The notes under the pieces were generated by a model. That model saw only the letters and a list, made by a program, of their open reading frames with translations, ran no database searches and was not told the origin of the DNA. Of a DNA stretch of 64,000 bases, positions 10,177 through 23,400 are shown piece after piece. Numbering within the stretch: position 1 is the first letter of the stretch; every line of letters starts with the position of its first letter. The stretch covers positions 86,938,693-87,002,692 of the forward strand of contig NC_092045.1 in assembly GCF_003086295.3 (NCBI RefSeq), given 5' to 3'. Position numbers and translations under genes: made by a program. Origin of the DNA: Arachis hypogaea (taxonomy: Eukaryota > Streptophyta > Magnoliopsida > Fabales > Fabaceae).

Positions 10177-11928
10177 GATGCCAATCATTCTGAATTTCAA
10201 AGGATAAAGTGAGATGCCAAAACTGTTCAGAAGCAAAAAGCTACTAGTCCCGCTCATCTAATTGGAATCTGAGCATCACTTAAAACTCTGAGATATAATT
10301 GCTTCTTAATTTCTTTTTATCCTATTTTATTTATCTAGATGCCTGGGGAAAAGCAGCAGTTTAAGTTTGGTGTTGTGATGAGCGGATATTTTGTACTCTT
10401 TTTGGGGGTAATTTCATGTAGATTTTAGTATGTTTTAGTTAGTTTTTAGTAGATTTTTATTAGTTTTTAGGAAAAGTCATATTTCTGGACTTTATTATGA
10501 GTTTGTGTATTTTTCTGTAATTTCATGTATTTTCTGGCTGAAATTGAGGGAGCTGAGCAAAAATCTGATTTAGGCTGAAAAAGGACTGCTGATGCTGTTG
10601 GATTCTGACCTCCCTGCACTCGGAATGGATTTTTTGGATCTACAGAAGTCCAATTGGCGCGCTCTTAATTGGGTTGGAAAGTAGACATCCTGGGCTTTCC
10701 AGCAGTATATAATAGTCCATACTTTGCGCGAAGATAGACGATGTAAACTGGCGTTTAATGCCAGTTCCATGTTGTAGTCTGGCGTTCAGCGCCAGAAACA
10801 GGTTGCAAGTTAGAGTTCAATACCAGAAACAGGTTACAACCTGGCGTTCAACTCCAAAAACAGCCCAAGCATGTGAGAAGCTTAAGTCTCAGCCCCAGCA
10901 CACACCAAGTGGGCCCCAGAAATGGATTTCTACACTATTCATCTTAGTTTACTCATTTTCTATAAACCTAGGCTACTAGTTTAGTATTTAAACAACTTTT
11001 AGAGACTTATTTTATATCTCATGACATTTTTAGATCTGAATTTTGTACTTTTTGATGGCATGAGTCTCTAAACTCCATTGTTGGGGGTGAGGAGCTCTGC
11101 AGCGTCTTGATGACTTAATGCAATTATTTCTGTTTTCCATTCAAACATGCTTGTTCCTATCTAAGATGTTCATTCGTGCTTCACTATGAAGAAGGTGATG
11201 ATCCGTGACACTCATCACCTTTCTCAATCCATGAACATGTGCCTGACAACCACCTCCGTTCTACATTAGATTGAATGAGTATCTCTTAGATTCCTTAATC
11301 AGAATCTTTGTGGTATAAGCTAGAATCCAGCAGCATCCTTGAGAATCTGGAAGGTCTAAACCTTGTCTGTGGTATTCCGAGTAGGATTCAAGGATTGGAT
11401 GGCTGTGATGAGCTTCAAACTCGCGAGTGTTGGGCGTAGTGACAGACGCAAAAGGATCAATGGATCCTATTCCGATATGATCGAGAACCGACAGATGATT
11501 AGCCGTACTGTGACAGAGCATTTGGACCATTTTCACTGAGAGGATGCGAAGTAGCCATTGACAACAGTGACACCCTACATACAGCTTGCCATAGGAGGAA
11601 CCTTGCGTGTGTGAAGAGGAGGACAAGAGAAAAGCTGAAATTCAGAGGACAAAGTATCTCCAAAACTCCAACATATTCTCCATTACTGCATAATAAGTAT
11701 TTATTTCATGCTCTTTCATTTATTTGCAATTCAAACTGATAATAAAAATTGATATCCTGACTAAGAGTTACAAGATAACCATAGATTGCTTCAAACCAAC
11801 AATCTCCGTGGGATTCGACCCTTACTTACGTAAGGTATTACTTGGACGACCCAGTGCACTTGCTGGTTAGTTGTGCGAAGCTGTGAGAAATAGTCTATTA
11901 ATATTGGCATACACAATTTCATGCACCA
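10177..11928 (+). mobile_element. Element H1: 3' end of an Athila-like element
   Basis: 10177-10375 matches the 3' UTR of other family 1 copies (for example 27105-27300 reversed) and ends in the family polypurine motif TTTAAGTTTGGTGTTG. The 3' LTR follows. Element A was inserted into this 3' UTR; the rest of H1 lies left of the window. Confidence 0.85.
10376..11928 (+). repeat. H1 3' LTR (1553 bp)
   Basis: It starts TGATGAGCGG and ends TTTCATGCACCA. GGCGTT motifs lie at about 10750-10860. The next bases (AGTGC...) belong to the gag of element F, so the right junction is exact. The expected 5-bp target copy AGTGC would recur left of H1, outside the window. Confidence 0.9.
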
Positions 11929-11933
11929 AGTGC

Positions 11934-12694
11934 CAAGCTATTCATTTAAGGAGTGGGAAGACATTGAATGTCTCAAGTCAAAGCAACAGAAAGCCAAGAA
12001 AGGAACATTTGACAGAGGATGACCAATTCACTATCCAAAATCCCTCTGAGGACGGTAAGAGCCCAGAGAGGAATGATTTTGGCGTTCAAATGCCAGAAAA
12101 GAGGCAGAAGTCGGCGTTAAACGCCCATATAGCACCCCATTCTGGCGTTCAAACGCCAATGAGGGATCAAACACCTGCAAGTGCTGATAACAACCCCCTT
12201 AAGCATGGTTGTCCAACCACTTCTATAGGAAATAAACCTGCAGCAACTAAGGTTGAAGAATATAAAGCCAAGATGCCTTATCTTCAGAAACTCTGCCAAG
12301 CGGAACAGGATAAACAATTTGCCCACTTTGCAGACTATCTCAGGACTCTTGAAACAAAGATTCTGTTTGCAGAGGCACTTGAGCAAATACCCTCTTATGC
12401 TAAGTTCATGAAAGAGATCTTAAGTCATAAGAATGATTAGAGGGAGACTGAAAACGTTTTTCTCAATGAAGAATGCAGTGCAGTCATATTAAAGAGCTTA
12501 CCAGAGAAGCTCAAAGATCCTGGAAGCTTTATGATACCATGCACATTAGAGGATGCTTGTACCAAGACAGCTTTTTGTGATCTTGCTGATGGCTCCATTA
12601 AAATTCTATTAGGCGTAATTGAGGACATGATTGTCAAGGTTAGGCCATTTTCCTTTTCCACTGACTTTGTAGTGCTAAAAATGAAGAAGCACAT
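11934..12694 (+). pseudogene. F gag C-terminus and start of protease
   Basis: It corresponds to the intact E polyprotein from the LRSGK motif to the residue before the LILGRPF motif. A stop interrupts at 12438-12440. Around 12580 the stretch holding the catalytic DFGAS motif is missing, because CDL runs directly into ADGSIK. GGCGTT motifs at about 12080-12160 are translated in frame as GVQ-type and ALNAH segments. The block ends where H2 is inserted; the protease continues at 20416. Confidence 0.85.
12690..12694. repeat. H2 target-site duplication, left copy (CACAT)
   Basis: CACAT directly before the LTR start TGGTGGACG; the same five bases follow the other LTR at 20411-20415. It dates to H2's insertion into F's protease region. 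Confidence 0.9.
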
Positions 12695-14425
12695 TGGTGG
12701 ACGAAATTGTGATCACTATTCTTTGAGTTGCACTCATTGTAAAATTATGGAATTTGAAATTGGCACGAGTGGACACAACTCCGTTCAACTAACCAGCAAG
12801 TGTACTGGGTCGTCCAAGTAATAAACCTTACGTGAGTAAGGGTCGATCCCACAGAGATTGTTGGTATGAAGCAAGCTATGGTCACCTTGTAAATCTCAGT
12901 TAGGCAGATTAAGATTGGTTTATGGTTTCGAAAATAGAAATAAGAAAATAAATAATAAAAGGGATAGAATACTCATGCAGATTCATTGGTGGGAATTTCA
13001 GATAAGCGAATGGAGATACTGTATGGCTCAAGGACGCCTGCTCTCCCACTGCTTCAACTCAATCCTTCTTACTCCTTTCCATGGCAAGCTGTGTATAGGG
13101 GTTCACCATCAGTGGTGGCTACTTTCAATCCTCTCGGGAAAATGATCCTATGCGGCTGTCACTCGCATGGCTAATCATCTGGAGGCATCACCCATGGTTG
13201 ATGGCTACATCCCATCCTCGCAGTGAAAACTATGCTCACGCGCTCTGTCACAGCACGGCTAATCACTGGTTGGTTCCTGCGCCTACTGGAATAGAACCCC
13301 TTGATTCTTGTGCGTCTGTCACTAACGCCCAGCACTTGCAGGTTTGAAGCACGTCACAGTCATTCATTACCGGAATCCTACTCGGAATACCACAGACAAG
13401 GTGAGACTTTCCGAATTCCCAGGATCCTACTCGGAATACCACAGACAAGGTGAGACTTTCTGGATCCTCATAAATGCCGCCATCTATCTAGCTTATACCA
13501 CGAAGATTCTGTTGGGGAATCTAAGAGATACACATTCAAGCTCGGTTGCATGTAGAACGGAAGTGGTTGTCAATCACGTGCGTTCATAAGTGAGAATGAT
13601 AATGAGGGTTACTTATCATCACATTCATCATGTTCTTGGGTACGAATGAATATCTTGGAATAAGAATAAGAGAGAATTGAATAAAAGACAATAGAATTGC
13701 ATTAATACTTGAGGTACAGCAGAGCTCCACACCCTTAATCTATGGTGTGCAGAAACTCCACCGTTGAAAATACATAAGTAGAAGGTTCAGGCATGGCCGA
13801 ATGGCCAGCCCCCATGTGGTCACAAGACTGAATGATCAAAAGACTTAAAGTGATCAAAGATCCCTAATACAATAGATAAATGTTCTATTTATAATAAACT
13901 AGCTCCTAGGGTTTACATGAGTAAGTAATTGATGCATAAATCCACTTCCGGGGCCCACTTGGTGTATGCTTGGGCTGAGCTTGATTAATCCACGAGCTGA
14001 GGCTTCTCTTGGAGTTGAACTCCGAGTTATGACGTGTTTTGGGCGTTCAACTCCGGATCATGACGTTTTTCTGGCGTTTAACTCCAGACAGCAACATGTA
14101 CCTGGCGTTCAATGCCAAGTTACGTCGTCAATCTTCGAATAAAGTATGGACTATTATGTATTGATGGAAAGCCCTGGATGTCTACTTTCCAACGCCGTTG
14201 AGAGCGCGCCAATTGGAGTTCTGTTGCTCCAGAAAATCCATTTCGAGTGCAGGGAGGTCAGATTCCAACAGCATCAGCAGTCTTTTTGTCAGCCTTCTTC
14301 AGAGTTTTGCTCAAGTCCCTCAATTTCAGCCAGAATTTACCTGAAATCACAGAAAAACACACAAACTCATAGTAAAGTCCAGAAATGTGAATTTAACATA
14401 AAAACTAATGAAAACATCCCTAAAA
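12695..14425 (-). repeat. H2 3' LTR, truncated
   Basis: Same length and order as the 5' LTR up to CATCCCTAAAA at 14425, then the last 67 bp (to GCTCATCA) are missing. It contains a 49-bp tandem duplication (units starting at 13377 and 13426), shared with the 5' LTR, and a reversed TATA-like box at about 13885-13897. Confidence 0.9.
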
Positions 14426-14534
14426 TGGTGCTCAGCGCCAGGATGTTGCTTGTTTCTGGCGTTCAGCGCCAGAATGGTGCTCTGTTCTGGTGTTGAACGC
14501 CGGCCAGATGCACCTTACTGGCGTTGAACGCCAG
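14426..14534 (-). repeat. H2 GGCGTT palindrome cluster
   Basis: Four to five motifs of the type GGCGTT(C/G)A(G/A)CGCC at roughly 30-bp spacing. They match the L cluster near 63790-63885. They directly abut the truncated LTR because of the deletion. Confidence 0.8.
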
Positions 14535-14678
14535 TCTGCGCGACCTCCAGGGTGAAAAATTTTTTTCTTCTATTTTTGACCCTGTTTTTAATTTTTTTGA
14601 TTTTTTCGTGACTCCTCATGATCATGTACCTAATAAAACACAAAATAACAATAAAAAATAAAAATTAGATAAATAAAA

Positions 14679-14694
14679 TTGGGTTGCCTCCCAA
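14679..14694 (-). other. Conserved hairpin after gag-protease (H2)
   Basis: On the element strand: TTGGG-AGGCAA-CCCAA, preceded by AAGAAGCGCTTG. The loop is the same as in F and E, while both stem arms differ together (C to T and G to A). Confidence 0.75.
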
Positions 14695-14751
14695 CAAGCG
14701 CTTCTTTAATGTCAATAGCTTGACAGTGGCTCTCATGGAGCCACAAGGTGA

Positions 14752-16938
14752 TCAGGTCAATGTTAGTGTAGTCCCAACACCAAACTTAGAGTTTGGATAT
14801 GGGGTCTTAACACCAAACTTAGAGTTTGGTTGTGGCCTCACAACACCAAACTTAGAGTTTGACTGTGTGGGTTCTTCTTGACTCTGAACTGAGAGAAGCT
14901 CTTCATGCTTACTCTCTTTTGTCACAGAGGGATGGCCATGTGCCTTAAACACAAGGTAGTCCCCATTCAATTGAAGGACTAATTCACCTCTGTTGACATC
15001 TATCACAGCTCCTGCTGTGGCTAGGAAAGGTCTTCCAAGGATGATGCAATCATCCTTTTCCTTCCTAGTGTCTAAGATTATGAAATCAGCAGGGATGTAA
15101 AGGCCTTCAACCTTTACTAGCACGTCCTCTACTATTCCATAAGCTTGTCTCAATGACTTATCTGCCAATTGCAATGAGAACAAGGCAGGTTGTACCTCAA
15201 TGATCCCTAACTTCTCCATTACAGAGAGTGGCATAAGATTTATCCCTGACCCTAGATCACATAGAGCTTTGAAAAAGCTCATGGTGCCAATGGTACAAGG
15301 TATTAAGAACTTGCCAGGATCTTGTTTCTTTTGAGGTAGAGTTTTCTGAATCCAAGTATCTAGTTCACTAATGAGCAAGGGTGGTTCACTTTCCCAAGTC
15401 TCATTACCAAACAGCTTGGCATTCATCTTCATGATAGCTCCTAAATATTGAGCAACTTGCTCTCCAGTCACATCTTCTTCCTCTTCAGAGGAAGAATAGT
15501 CTTCAGAGCTCATGAATGGCAGAAGGAGATTTAATAGAATCTCTATGGTCTCTGTATGGGCCTCAGATTCCCTTGGATCCTTAATGGGAAACTCCGTCTT
15601 GCTTGAGGGACGTCCCAGGAGGTCTTCCTCACTAGGATTTTCGTCCTCCTCCTCCCTTGTGCATTCGGCCACATTGATCACATCAATGGCCTTGCACTCT
15701 CCTTTTGGATTTTCTTCTGTATTGCTTGGGAGAATACTGGGAGGAGTTTCAATGACTTTCTTACTCTGCTGGCCCACTTGTGCCTCCAGATTTCTGATGG
15801 AAGATCTTGTTTCATTCATGAAACTGAAAGTGGCCTTTGACAGATCAGAGACTATATTGGCTAGATTAGAAGTGTTTTGTTCAGAATTCTCTATCTGTTG
15901 CTGAGAAGATGATGGATATGGCTTACTATTGCTCAGCCTATTGCGTCCACCATTGTTAAAGCCTTGTTGAGGCTTTTGTTGATCCTTCCAGGAGAAATTT
16001 GGATGATTTCTCCATGATGGGTTATAGGTGTTTCCATAAGGTTCACCCATGTAATTAACCTCTGCCATGGCAGGGTTCTCAGGATCATATGCTTCTTCAG
16101 AAGCTGCCTCTCTAGTACTGTTGGATGCATGTTGCAATCCATTCAGATTTTGAGAGATCATGTTGACCTGTTGAGTCAACATTTTGTTCTGAGCCAATAT
16201 GGCATTCAGAGCATCAATTTCAAGAACTCCTTTCTTTTGAGGTATCCCATTATTCATAGAATTCCTCTCAGAGGTGTACATGAATTGGTTGTTTGCAACC
16301 ATGTCAATGAGTTCTTGAGCCTCTTCAAGCGTTTTCTTCAGGTGAATAGATCCACCTGCAGAATGGTCCAATGACATTTTCGAAAATTCAGAGAGACCAT
16401 AATAGAATATATCTAATAGGGTCCATTCTGAAAACATGTCAGATGGACATCTTTTGGTCAGCTGCTTATATCTTTCCCAAGCTTCATAGAGGGATTCACC
16501 ATCTTTTTGCTTGAAGGTTTGAACATCCACTCTCAGCTTGCTCAGCTTTTGAGGAGGAAAGAATTTATCCAAGAAGGCAGTGACCAGCTTATCCCAGGAG
16601 TCCAGGCTATCCTTAGGTTGTGAATCCAACCATATTCTAGCTCTGTCTCTTACAGCAAAAGGGAAAAGCATGAGTCTGTAGACTTCAGGATCAACTCCAT
16701 TCGTCTTTACAGTCTCACAGATCTACAAGAACTCAGTTAAAAACTGATAAGGATCTTCAGATGGAAGTCCATAAAACTTGCAGTTTTGTTGCATTAATGC
16801 AACTAGTTGAGGCTTAAGCTCAAAGTTATTGGCTCCAATGGCAGGAATGGAGATGCTTCTTCCATCAAACTTGGACGTTGGCTTTGTGAAGTCACCAAGC
16901 ATTCTCCTTGCATTATTATTATTATTTTCGGCTGCCAT
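14752..16938 (-). pseudogene. H2 gag-protease polyprotein (one nonsense codon)
   Basis: A frame of 728 residues from ATG 16938 to 14752, with a single in-frame TAG at 16723-16725. The first third is a retrotransposon gag domain (WLDSQPKDSLDSWDKL, FFPPQKLSKLR, DIFYYGL). An acidic linker follows, then an aspartic-protease-like region with CDLGSGINLMP (the usual active site is D-hydrophobic-G-A/S) and [10 protein letters not shown]. The C-terminus has three copies of a segment containing NSKFGV, encoded by polypurine-like DNA. No RT follows. Such gag-only elements depend on polymerase supplied in trans. Apart from the stop codon the frame is well preserved. Confidence 0.85.
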
Positions 16939-18587
16939 CTCCTTCTCTTGTTCGAAAATTTCTGAAAGGTTGTTTCTGGATTGTTGTAATTTAGCTTCTT
17001 TTAATTTTCTCTTCAGAGTCCTTTCAGGTTCTGGATCAATTTCAACAAGAGTGCCTTTTTTCCTGTTCCTGCTCGTATGAAAGAGAAGAAAACAAGAAAA
17101 GAAAGAGGAATCCTCTATGTCACAGTATAGAGATTCCTTTATGTTAGTAGAAGAAGAAAGGGGTAGAAGAATCCAAATACAAGGGATATAAGAAGTTCGG
17201 ATTCTTAGTTGAAGAGAGGTGAAGAGAAGTGTTAGTAATTAATTAATTAAATAGAATAAGAGAAGAGAAGAGAGATTTCGAAAATAGTTTTTGAAAAAGA
17301 GGTTAGTAATTTTCGAAAATTAGAGATAAGATAAGATTAAAATTAAAATTTAAAACAAAAAGAATTTTTGAAAAAGAGATGAGATATTTTCGAAAATTAG
17401 AGAGGGAAAAGTAGTTAGTTGGTTTTGAAAAAGATAAGAAATAAACAAAAAGTTGGTTAGTTGATTGAAAAAGATTTGAAATCAAATTTTGAAAAAGATA
17501 AGAAGATAAGAAGTTAGATAAGATATTTTGAAATCAAATTTTGAAAAAAATCAAATTTTTGAAAAAGATAAGATAAAAGATAAAAAGATATATTTGAAAA
17601 AGATATTTTGAAAAGATTTAATTTTAAAAATAATTTCACTAACAATAAGCTACAAGATAAGATTCTAGAACTTAAAGATTGAACCTTTCTTAACAAGAAA
17701 GTAACAAACTTCAAATTTTTGAATCAATCACATTACTTGTTAGCTAATTTTTGAAAATTTGATATAAAGATAAGAAAAAGATTTTGAAAATTAATTTTTA
17801 AAATTTTTGAAAATAATAAAAAAATGAAAAAGATATGATTTTTGAAAAAGATTTTGAAAAGATAAGATTTTTAAAAATTGAAATTTTGACTTGACTTGTA
17901 AGAAACAACTAATTTTTAAAAATTTTTGACCAAGTCAACCCAAAATTTCGAAAATTTGGAGGGAAATAAGGAAAAGATATTTTTTTGATTTTTGAATTTT
18001 TAATGAAAAACACAAAAATGACCCAAAACATGAAAATTTTGGATCAAGACACAAGATGCATGCAAGAACACTATGAATGTCAAGATGAACACCAAGAACA
18101 CTTTGAAGATCATGATGAACATCAAGAACATAATTTTGAAAAAATTTTGATGCAAAGAAAACATGCAAGACACCAAACTTAGAAATCTTTAATGCATGGA
18201 CTCTAACAAACAAAAAATGCACATGAAAAACAACAAACAACACAAAATAAGAAATCATCAAGATCAAACAAGAAGACTTGTCAAGAACAACTTGAAGATC
18301 ATGAAGAACACTATGAATGCATGAGATTTCCGAAAAATGCAAGAAAAAATTTTTAAAGCATGCAATTGACACCAAACTTAAAAATTGACTCAAGACTTAA
18401 ACAAGACAACAAAATATTTTTGAATTTTTTATGATTTTATGATTTTTTTGAATTTTTATTATTTTTTTTTCGAAAAATATTTTTGGAAAAAACGAAAAAG
18501 AAAAGATAAATTTTGAAAAAGATTTTTGAAAAGAAAATTACCTAATCTGAGCAACAAGATGAACTGTCAGTTGTCCATACTCGAACA
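16939..18587 (-). other. H2 leader between PBS and gag
   Basis: 1.6 kb, very AT-rich and, on the element strand, dominated by TTTTTC/TCTTTTTC-type runs. Near the PBS two copies of the polypurine-like motif AAGTTTGGTGTC occur (about 18172 and 18372, reversed). No coding frame is credible. Confidence 0.6.
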
Positions 18588-18606
18588 ATCCCCGGCAACG
18601 GCGCCA
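18588..18606 (-). other. H2 primer-binding site (tRNA-Asp type)
   Basis: On the element strand: TGGCGCCGTTGCCGGGGAT, matching the 3' end of plant tRNA-Asp(GUC). It lies six bases after the 5' LTR. Confidence 0.9.
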
Positions 18607-18612
18607 AAAACT

Positions 18613-20410
18613 TGGTGGACGAAATTGTGATCACTATTCTTTGAGTTGCACTCATTGTAAAATTATGGAATTTGAAATTGGCACGAGTGGACACAACTCC
18701 GTTCAACTAACCAGCAAGTGTACTGGGTCGTCCAAGTAATAAACCTTACGTGAGTAAGGGTCGATCCCACAGAGATTGTTGGTATGAAGCAAGCTATGGT
18801 CACCTTGTAAATCTCAGTTAGGCAGATTAAGATTGGTTTATGGTTTCGAAAATAGAAATAAGAAAATAAATAATAAAAGGGATAGAATACGCATGCAGAT
18901 TCATTGGTGGGAATTTCAGATAAGCGAATGGAGATACTGTATGGCTCAAGGACGCCTGCTCTCCCACTGCTTCAACTCAATCCTTCTTACTCCTTTCCAT
19001 GGCAAGCTGTGTATAGGGGTTCACCATCAGCGGTGGCTACTTTCAATCCTCTCGGGAAAATGATCCTATGCGGCTGTCACTCGCATGGCTAATCGTCTGG
19101 AAGCATCACCCATGGTTGATGGCTACATCCCATCCTCGCAGTGAAAACTACGCTCACGCGCTCTGTCACAGCACGGCTAATCACTGGTTGGTTCCTGCGC
19201 CTACTGGAATAGAACCCCTTGATTCTTTTGCGTCTGTCACTAACACCCAGCACTTGCAGGTTTGAAGCACGTCACAGTCATTCATTACCGGAATCCTACT
19301 CGGAATACCACAGACAAGGTGAGACTTTCCGGATTCCCAGGATCCTACTCGGAATACCACAGACAAGGTGAGACTTTCCGGATCCTCATAAATGCCGCCA
19401 TCTATCTAGCTTATACCACGAAGATTCTGTTGGGGAATCTAAGAGATACATATTCAAGCTCGGTTGCATGTAGAACGGAAGTGGTTGTCAATCACGTGCG
19501 TTCATAAGTGAGAATGATAATGAGGGTTACTTATCATCACATTCATCATGTTCTTGGGTACGAATGAATATCTTGGAATAAGAATAAGAGAGATTTGAAT
19601 AAAAGACAATAGAATTGCATTAATACTTGAGGTACAGCAGAGCTCCACACCCTTAATCTATGGTGTGCAGAAACTCCACCGTTGAAAATACATAAGTAGA
19701 AGGTTCAGGCATGGCCGAATGGCCAGCCCCCATGTGGTCACAAGACCGAATGATCAAAAGACTTAAAGTGATCAAAGATTTTTAATACAATAGATAAATG
19801 TTCTATTTATAATAAACTAGCTCCTAGGGTTTACATGAGTAAGTAATTGATGCATAAATCCACTTCCGGGGCCCACTTGGTGTATGCTTGGGCTGAGCTT
19901 GATTAATCCACGAGCTGAGGCTTCTCTTGGAGTTGAACTCCGAGTTATGACGTGTTTTGGGCGTTCAACTCCGGATCATGACGTTTTTCTGGCGTTTAAC
20001 TCCAGACAGCAGCATGTACTTGGCGTTCAACGCCAAGTTACGTCGTCAATCTTCGAATAAAGTATGGACTATTATGTATTGCTGGAAAGCCCTGGATGTC
20101 TACTTTCCAACGCCGTTGAGAGCGCGCCAATTGGAGTTCTGTAGCTCCAGAAAATCCATTTCGAGTGCAGGGAGGTCAGATTCCAATAGCATCAGCAGTC
20201 CTTTTGTCAGCCTTCTTCAGAGTTTTGCTCAAGTCCCTCAATTTCAGCCAGAATTTACCTGAAATCACAGAAAAACACACAAACTCATAGTAAAGTCCAG
20301 AAATGTGAATTTAACATAAAAACTAATGAAAACATCCCTAAAAGTGGCTCAAACTTACTAAAAACTATATAAAAACAATGCCAAAAAGCGTATAAATTAT
20401 CCGCTCATCA
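18613..20410 (-). repeat. H2 5' LTR (1798 bp), complete
   Basis: It runs (plus strand) from TGGTGGACG to GCTCATCA and is nearly identical to 12695-14425 over their shared length, so the insertion is fairly recent. The GGCGTT group is at about 19955-20035. CACAT follows at 20411-20415. Confidence 0.9.
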
Positions 20411-23400
20411 CACATGAGTGCCACTCTCATTCTAGGAAGACCTTTCCTAGCAACTGGACGAACTCTCATTGACGTCCAAAAATGGGAGGTGACCCTGAGA
20501 GTTAATGAGGATGAGTTTAAGTTGAATGCTGTCAAAGCTATGTAGCATCCAGACACATCTAAAGATTGCATGAGCGTTGATATTATTGACTCCCTGGTGG
20601 AAGAAGTCAATATGACTGAGAGTCTCGAATCAGAGCTAGAGGACATTTTTAAAGATGTTCAGCCTGATTTGGAGGAACCAAATAAAATAGAAGAATCTCT
20701 AAAAACTCCTTAGGAAGAGGAGAAGCCTCCTAAATCCGAGCTCAAACCACTACCACCATCCCTGAAATATACATTTCTGGGAGAAGATGACAATTTTCCA
20801 GTAATCATAACCTTTGCTTTAGAGCCATAGGAAGAGAAAGCACTAATTCAAGTGCTAAGGACGCACAAGACAGCTCTTGGATGGTCTATAAGTGATCTTA
20901 AGGGCATTAGCCCAGCCAGATGCATGCACAAGATCCTATTAGAGGATGATACTAAGCCAGTGGTTCAACCACAAAGGCGGATGAATCCAGCCATGAAGGA
21001 GGTGGTGCAAAAAGAGGTCACTAAGTTACTAGAGGCTGGAATTATTTATCCCATTTCTGATAATCCCTGGGTGAGCCCTGTTCAAGTTGTCCCCAAAAAG
21101 GGAGGCATGACAGTGGTTCATAATGAAAAGAATGAACTGGTTCTTACAAGAACAGTTACATGGTGGCGTATGTGTATTGACTACAGAAGGCTTAATACAA
21201 CCACCAAAAAGGATCATTTTCCTTTACCATTCATAGACCAGATACTGGAGAGACTTGCAGGTCATGAATACTACTGCTTTTTGGATGGCTATTCAGGTTA
21301 CAACCAAATTGCAGTAGATCCTCAGGACCAAGAGAAAATAGCATTCACATGTCCATCTGGAGTATTCGCTTACAGAAGGATGCCATTTAGTTTGTGGAAT
21401 GCACCTGCAACCTTTTAGAGATGCATTCTCTCTATCTTCTCTGATATGGTAGAGAAATTTCTGGAAGTCTTCATGGATGACTTCTCAGTATTTGGAGACT
21501 CATTCAGCTCCTGTCTTGACCATCTAGCACTTGTTCTAAAAATGTGCCAAGATACTAACCTGGTTTTAAACTGGGAGAAATGTCACTTTATGGTGATTGA
21601 AGGAATTGTCCTTGGGCACAAATTTCGAACAAGGAAATAGAGGTGGATCAAGCTAAGGTAGAAGTAATTGAAAAATTACCACCACCTGCCAATGTTAAGG
21701 CAATCAGAAGCTTTCTGGGGCATGCAGGGTTCTATAGGAGGTTTATAAAAGATTTTTCAAAAATTGCAAAACCTCTGAGTAATCTGCTAGCCACTGATAC
21801 ACCATTTATCTTTGACACAGAGTGTCTGTAGGCCTTTGAGACTCTAAAAGCTAAACTGGTCACAGCACCAATCATTTCTGCACCAGACTGGACATTACCA
21901 TTCGAACTAATGTGTGATGCCAGTGACCATGCCATTGGTGCAGTATTAGGACAGACAAGCTTCTGCATGTCATTTATTATGCTAGCCATGTTTTAAATGA
22001 CACACAGAAGAATTACACAACCACAGAAAAGGAGTTGCTTGCAGTGGTTTATGCCATTGACAAGTTCAGATCTTACTTAGTAGGATCAAAAGTGATTCTG
22101 TACACTGACCATGCTGCTCTAAAATATCTCCTTACAAAGTAGGATTCAAAACCCAGACTCATAAGATGGGTGTTGCTTCTGCAAGAATTTGATATAGAAA
22201 TAAGAGACAGAAAAGGGACAGAGAACCAAGTAGCTAATCACCTGTCCCGGATAGAACCAGTAGCAGGAGCGTCCCTCCCTCCTACTGAGATCTCTGAAAC
22301 CTTTTTGGATGAGCAACTCTTTGTCATTCAAGAAGCACCGTGGTTTGTGGACATTGCAAAATATAAAGCTGTGAGATTCATACCCAAAGAGTACAGTAGG
22401 CAGCAAATAAAAAAATTGGTTTTTGATGCAAAGTACTACTTATGGGATGAACCATATCTCTTTAAGAGATGTGCAGATGGAATAATCCGTAGATGTGTGC
22501 CTAGAGAATAAGTACAAAAGATCCTATGGCATTTCTATAGATCACAATATGGAGGACATTTCGGAGGTGAGCGAACAACCACAAAGGTTCTCCAATATGG
22601 CTTCTACTGGCCTACTTTCTATAGAGATTCCAGAGAGTTTGTACGTAACTGTGACAGTTGCCAGAGGGCTGGTAATCTACCTCACAGTTATGCCATGTCT
22701 CAGCAAGGGATCTTGGAGATTGAGTTGTTTGATGTATGGGTATTGACTTCATGGGGCCTTTCCCACCATCATATTCAAACACTTATATTCTGGTAGTAGT
22801 AGACTATATATCTAAATGGGTAGAGGCAATTGCAACACCCACTAATGATACTAAGATAGTGATGAAGTTCCTCTAGAAGCATATCTTTAGCCGATTCGGT
22901 GTCCCTAGGGTATTGATCAGTGATGGAGGCACTCATTTTTGTAATAAACAACTTGACTCTGCTCTGATCCGATATGGAATTAACCACAAAGTGGCAACTC
23001 CATATCATCCACAGACAAATGGGTAGGCTGAAGTCTCAAATAGAGAACTAAAACAAATCCTAGAACAGACTGTAAGTACCCATAGAAGGGATTGGGCAAG
23101 AAGTTTGGATGATGCTCTGTGGGCATACAGAACCGCATTCAAGACTCCTATAGGGACTTCTCCATACCAGCTTGTGTATAGAAAAGCCGGTCATATGCCA
23201 GTGGAACTAGAACACAAGGCCTACTGGGCAACCAGGTTCCTAAACCTTGATGCTAAGGTAGCCGGAAAGAAAAGATTACTCCAGTTGAATGAGCTAGAGG
23301 AGTTAAAACTCAATGCTTTCGAAAATGCTAAAATTTACAAGGAGAAAGCAAAAAGGTGGCATGATAGAAAGCTGTCATCTAGAGTCTTTGAGCCAGGATA

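Larger units (their letters stand above)
12695..20410 (-). mobile_element. Element H2: Athila-like gag-protease-only retrotransposon, antisense
   Basis: Two LTRs (12695-14425, truncated; 18613-20410, complete) flank a 4.2-kb interior, with 5-bp target duplications CACAT at 12690-12694 and 20411-20415. In sense order: 5' LTR, PBS, a 1.6-kb AT-rich leader, gag-protease ORF, hairpin, GGCGTT cluster, 3' LTR. RT, RNase H and integrase are absent. The 3' UTR, ORF2 and the first 67 bp (sense) of the 3' LTR are also missing. The closest relative in the window is L, which keeps ORF2 and the 3' UTR. Confidence 0.9.
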
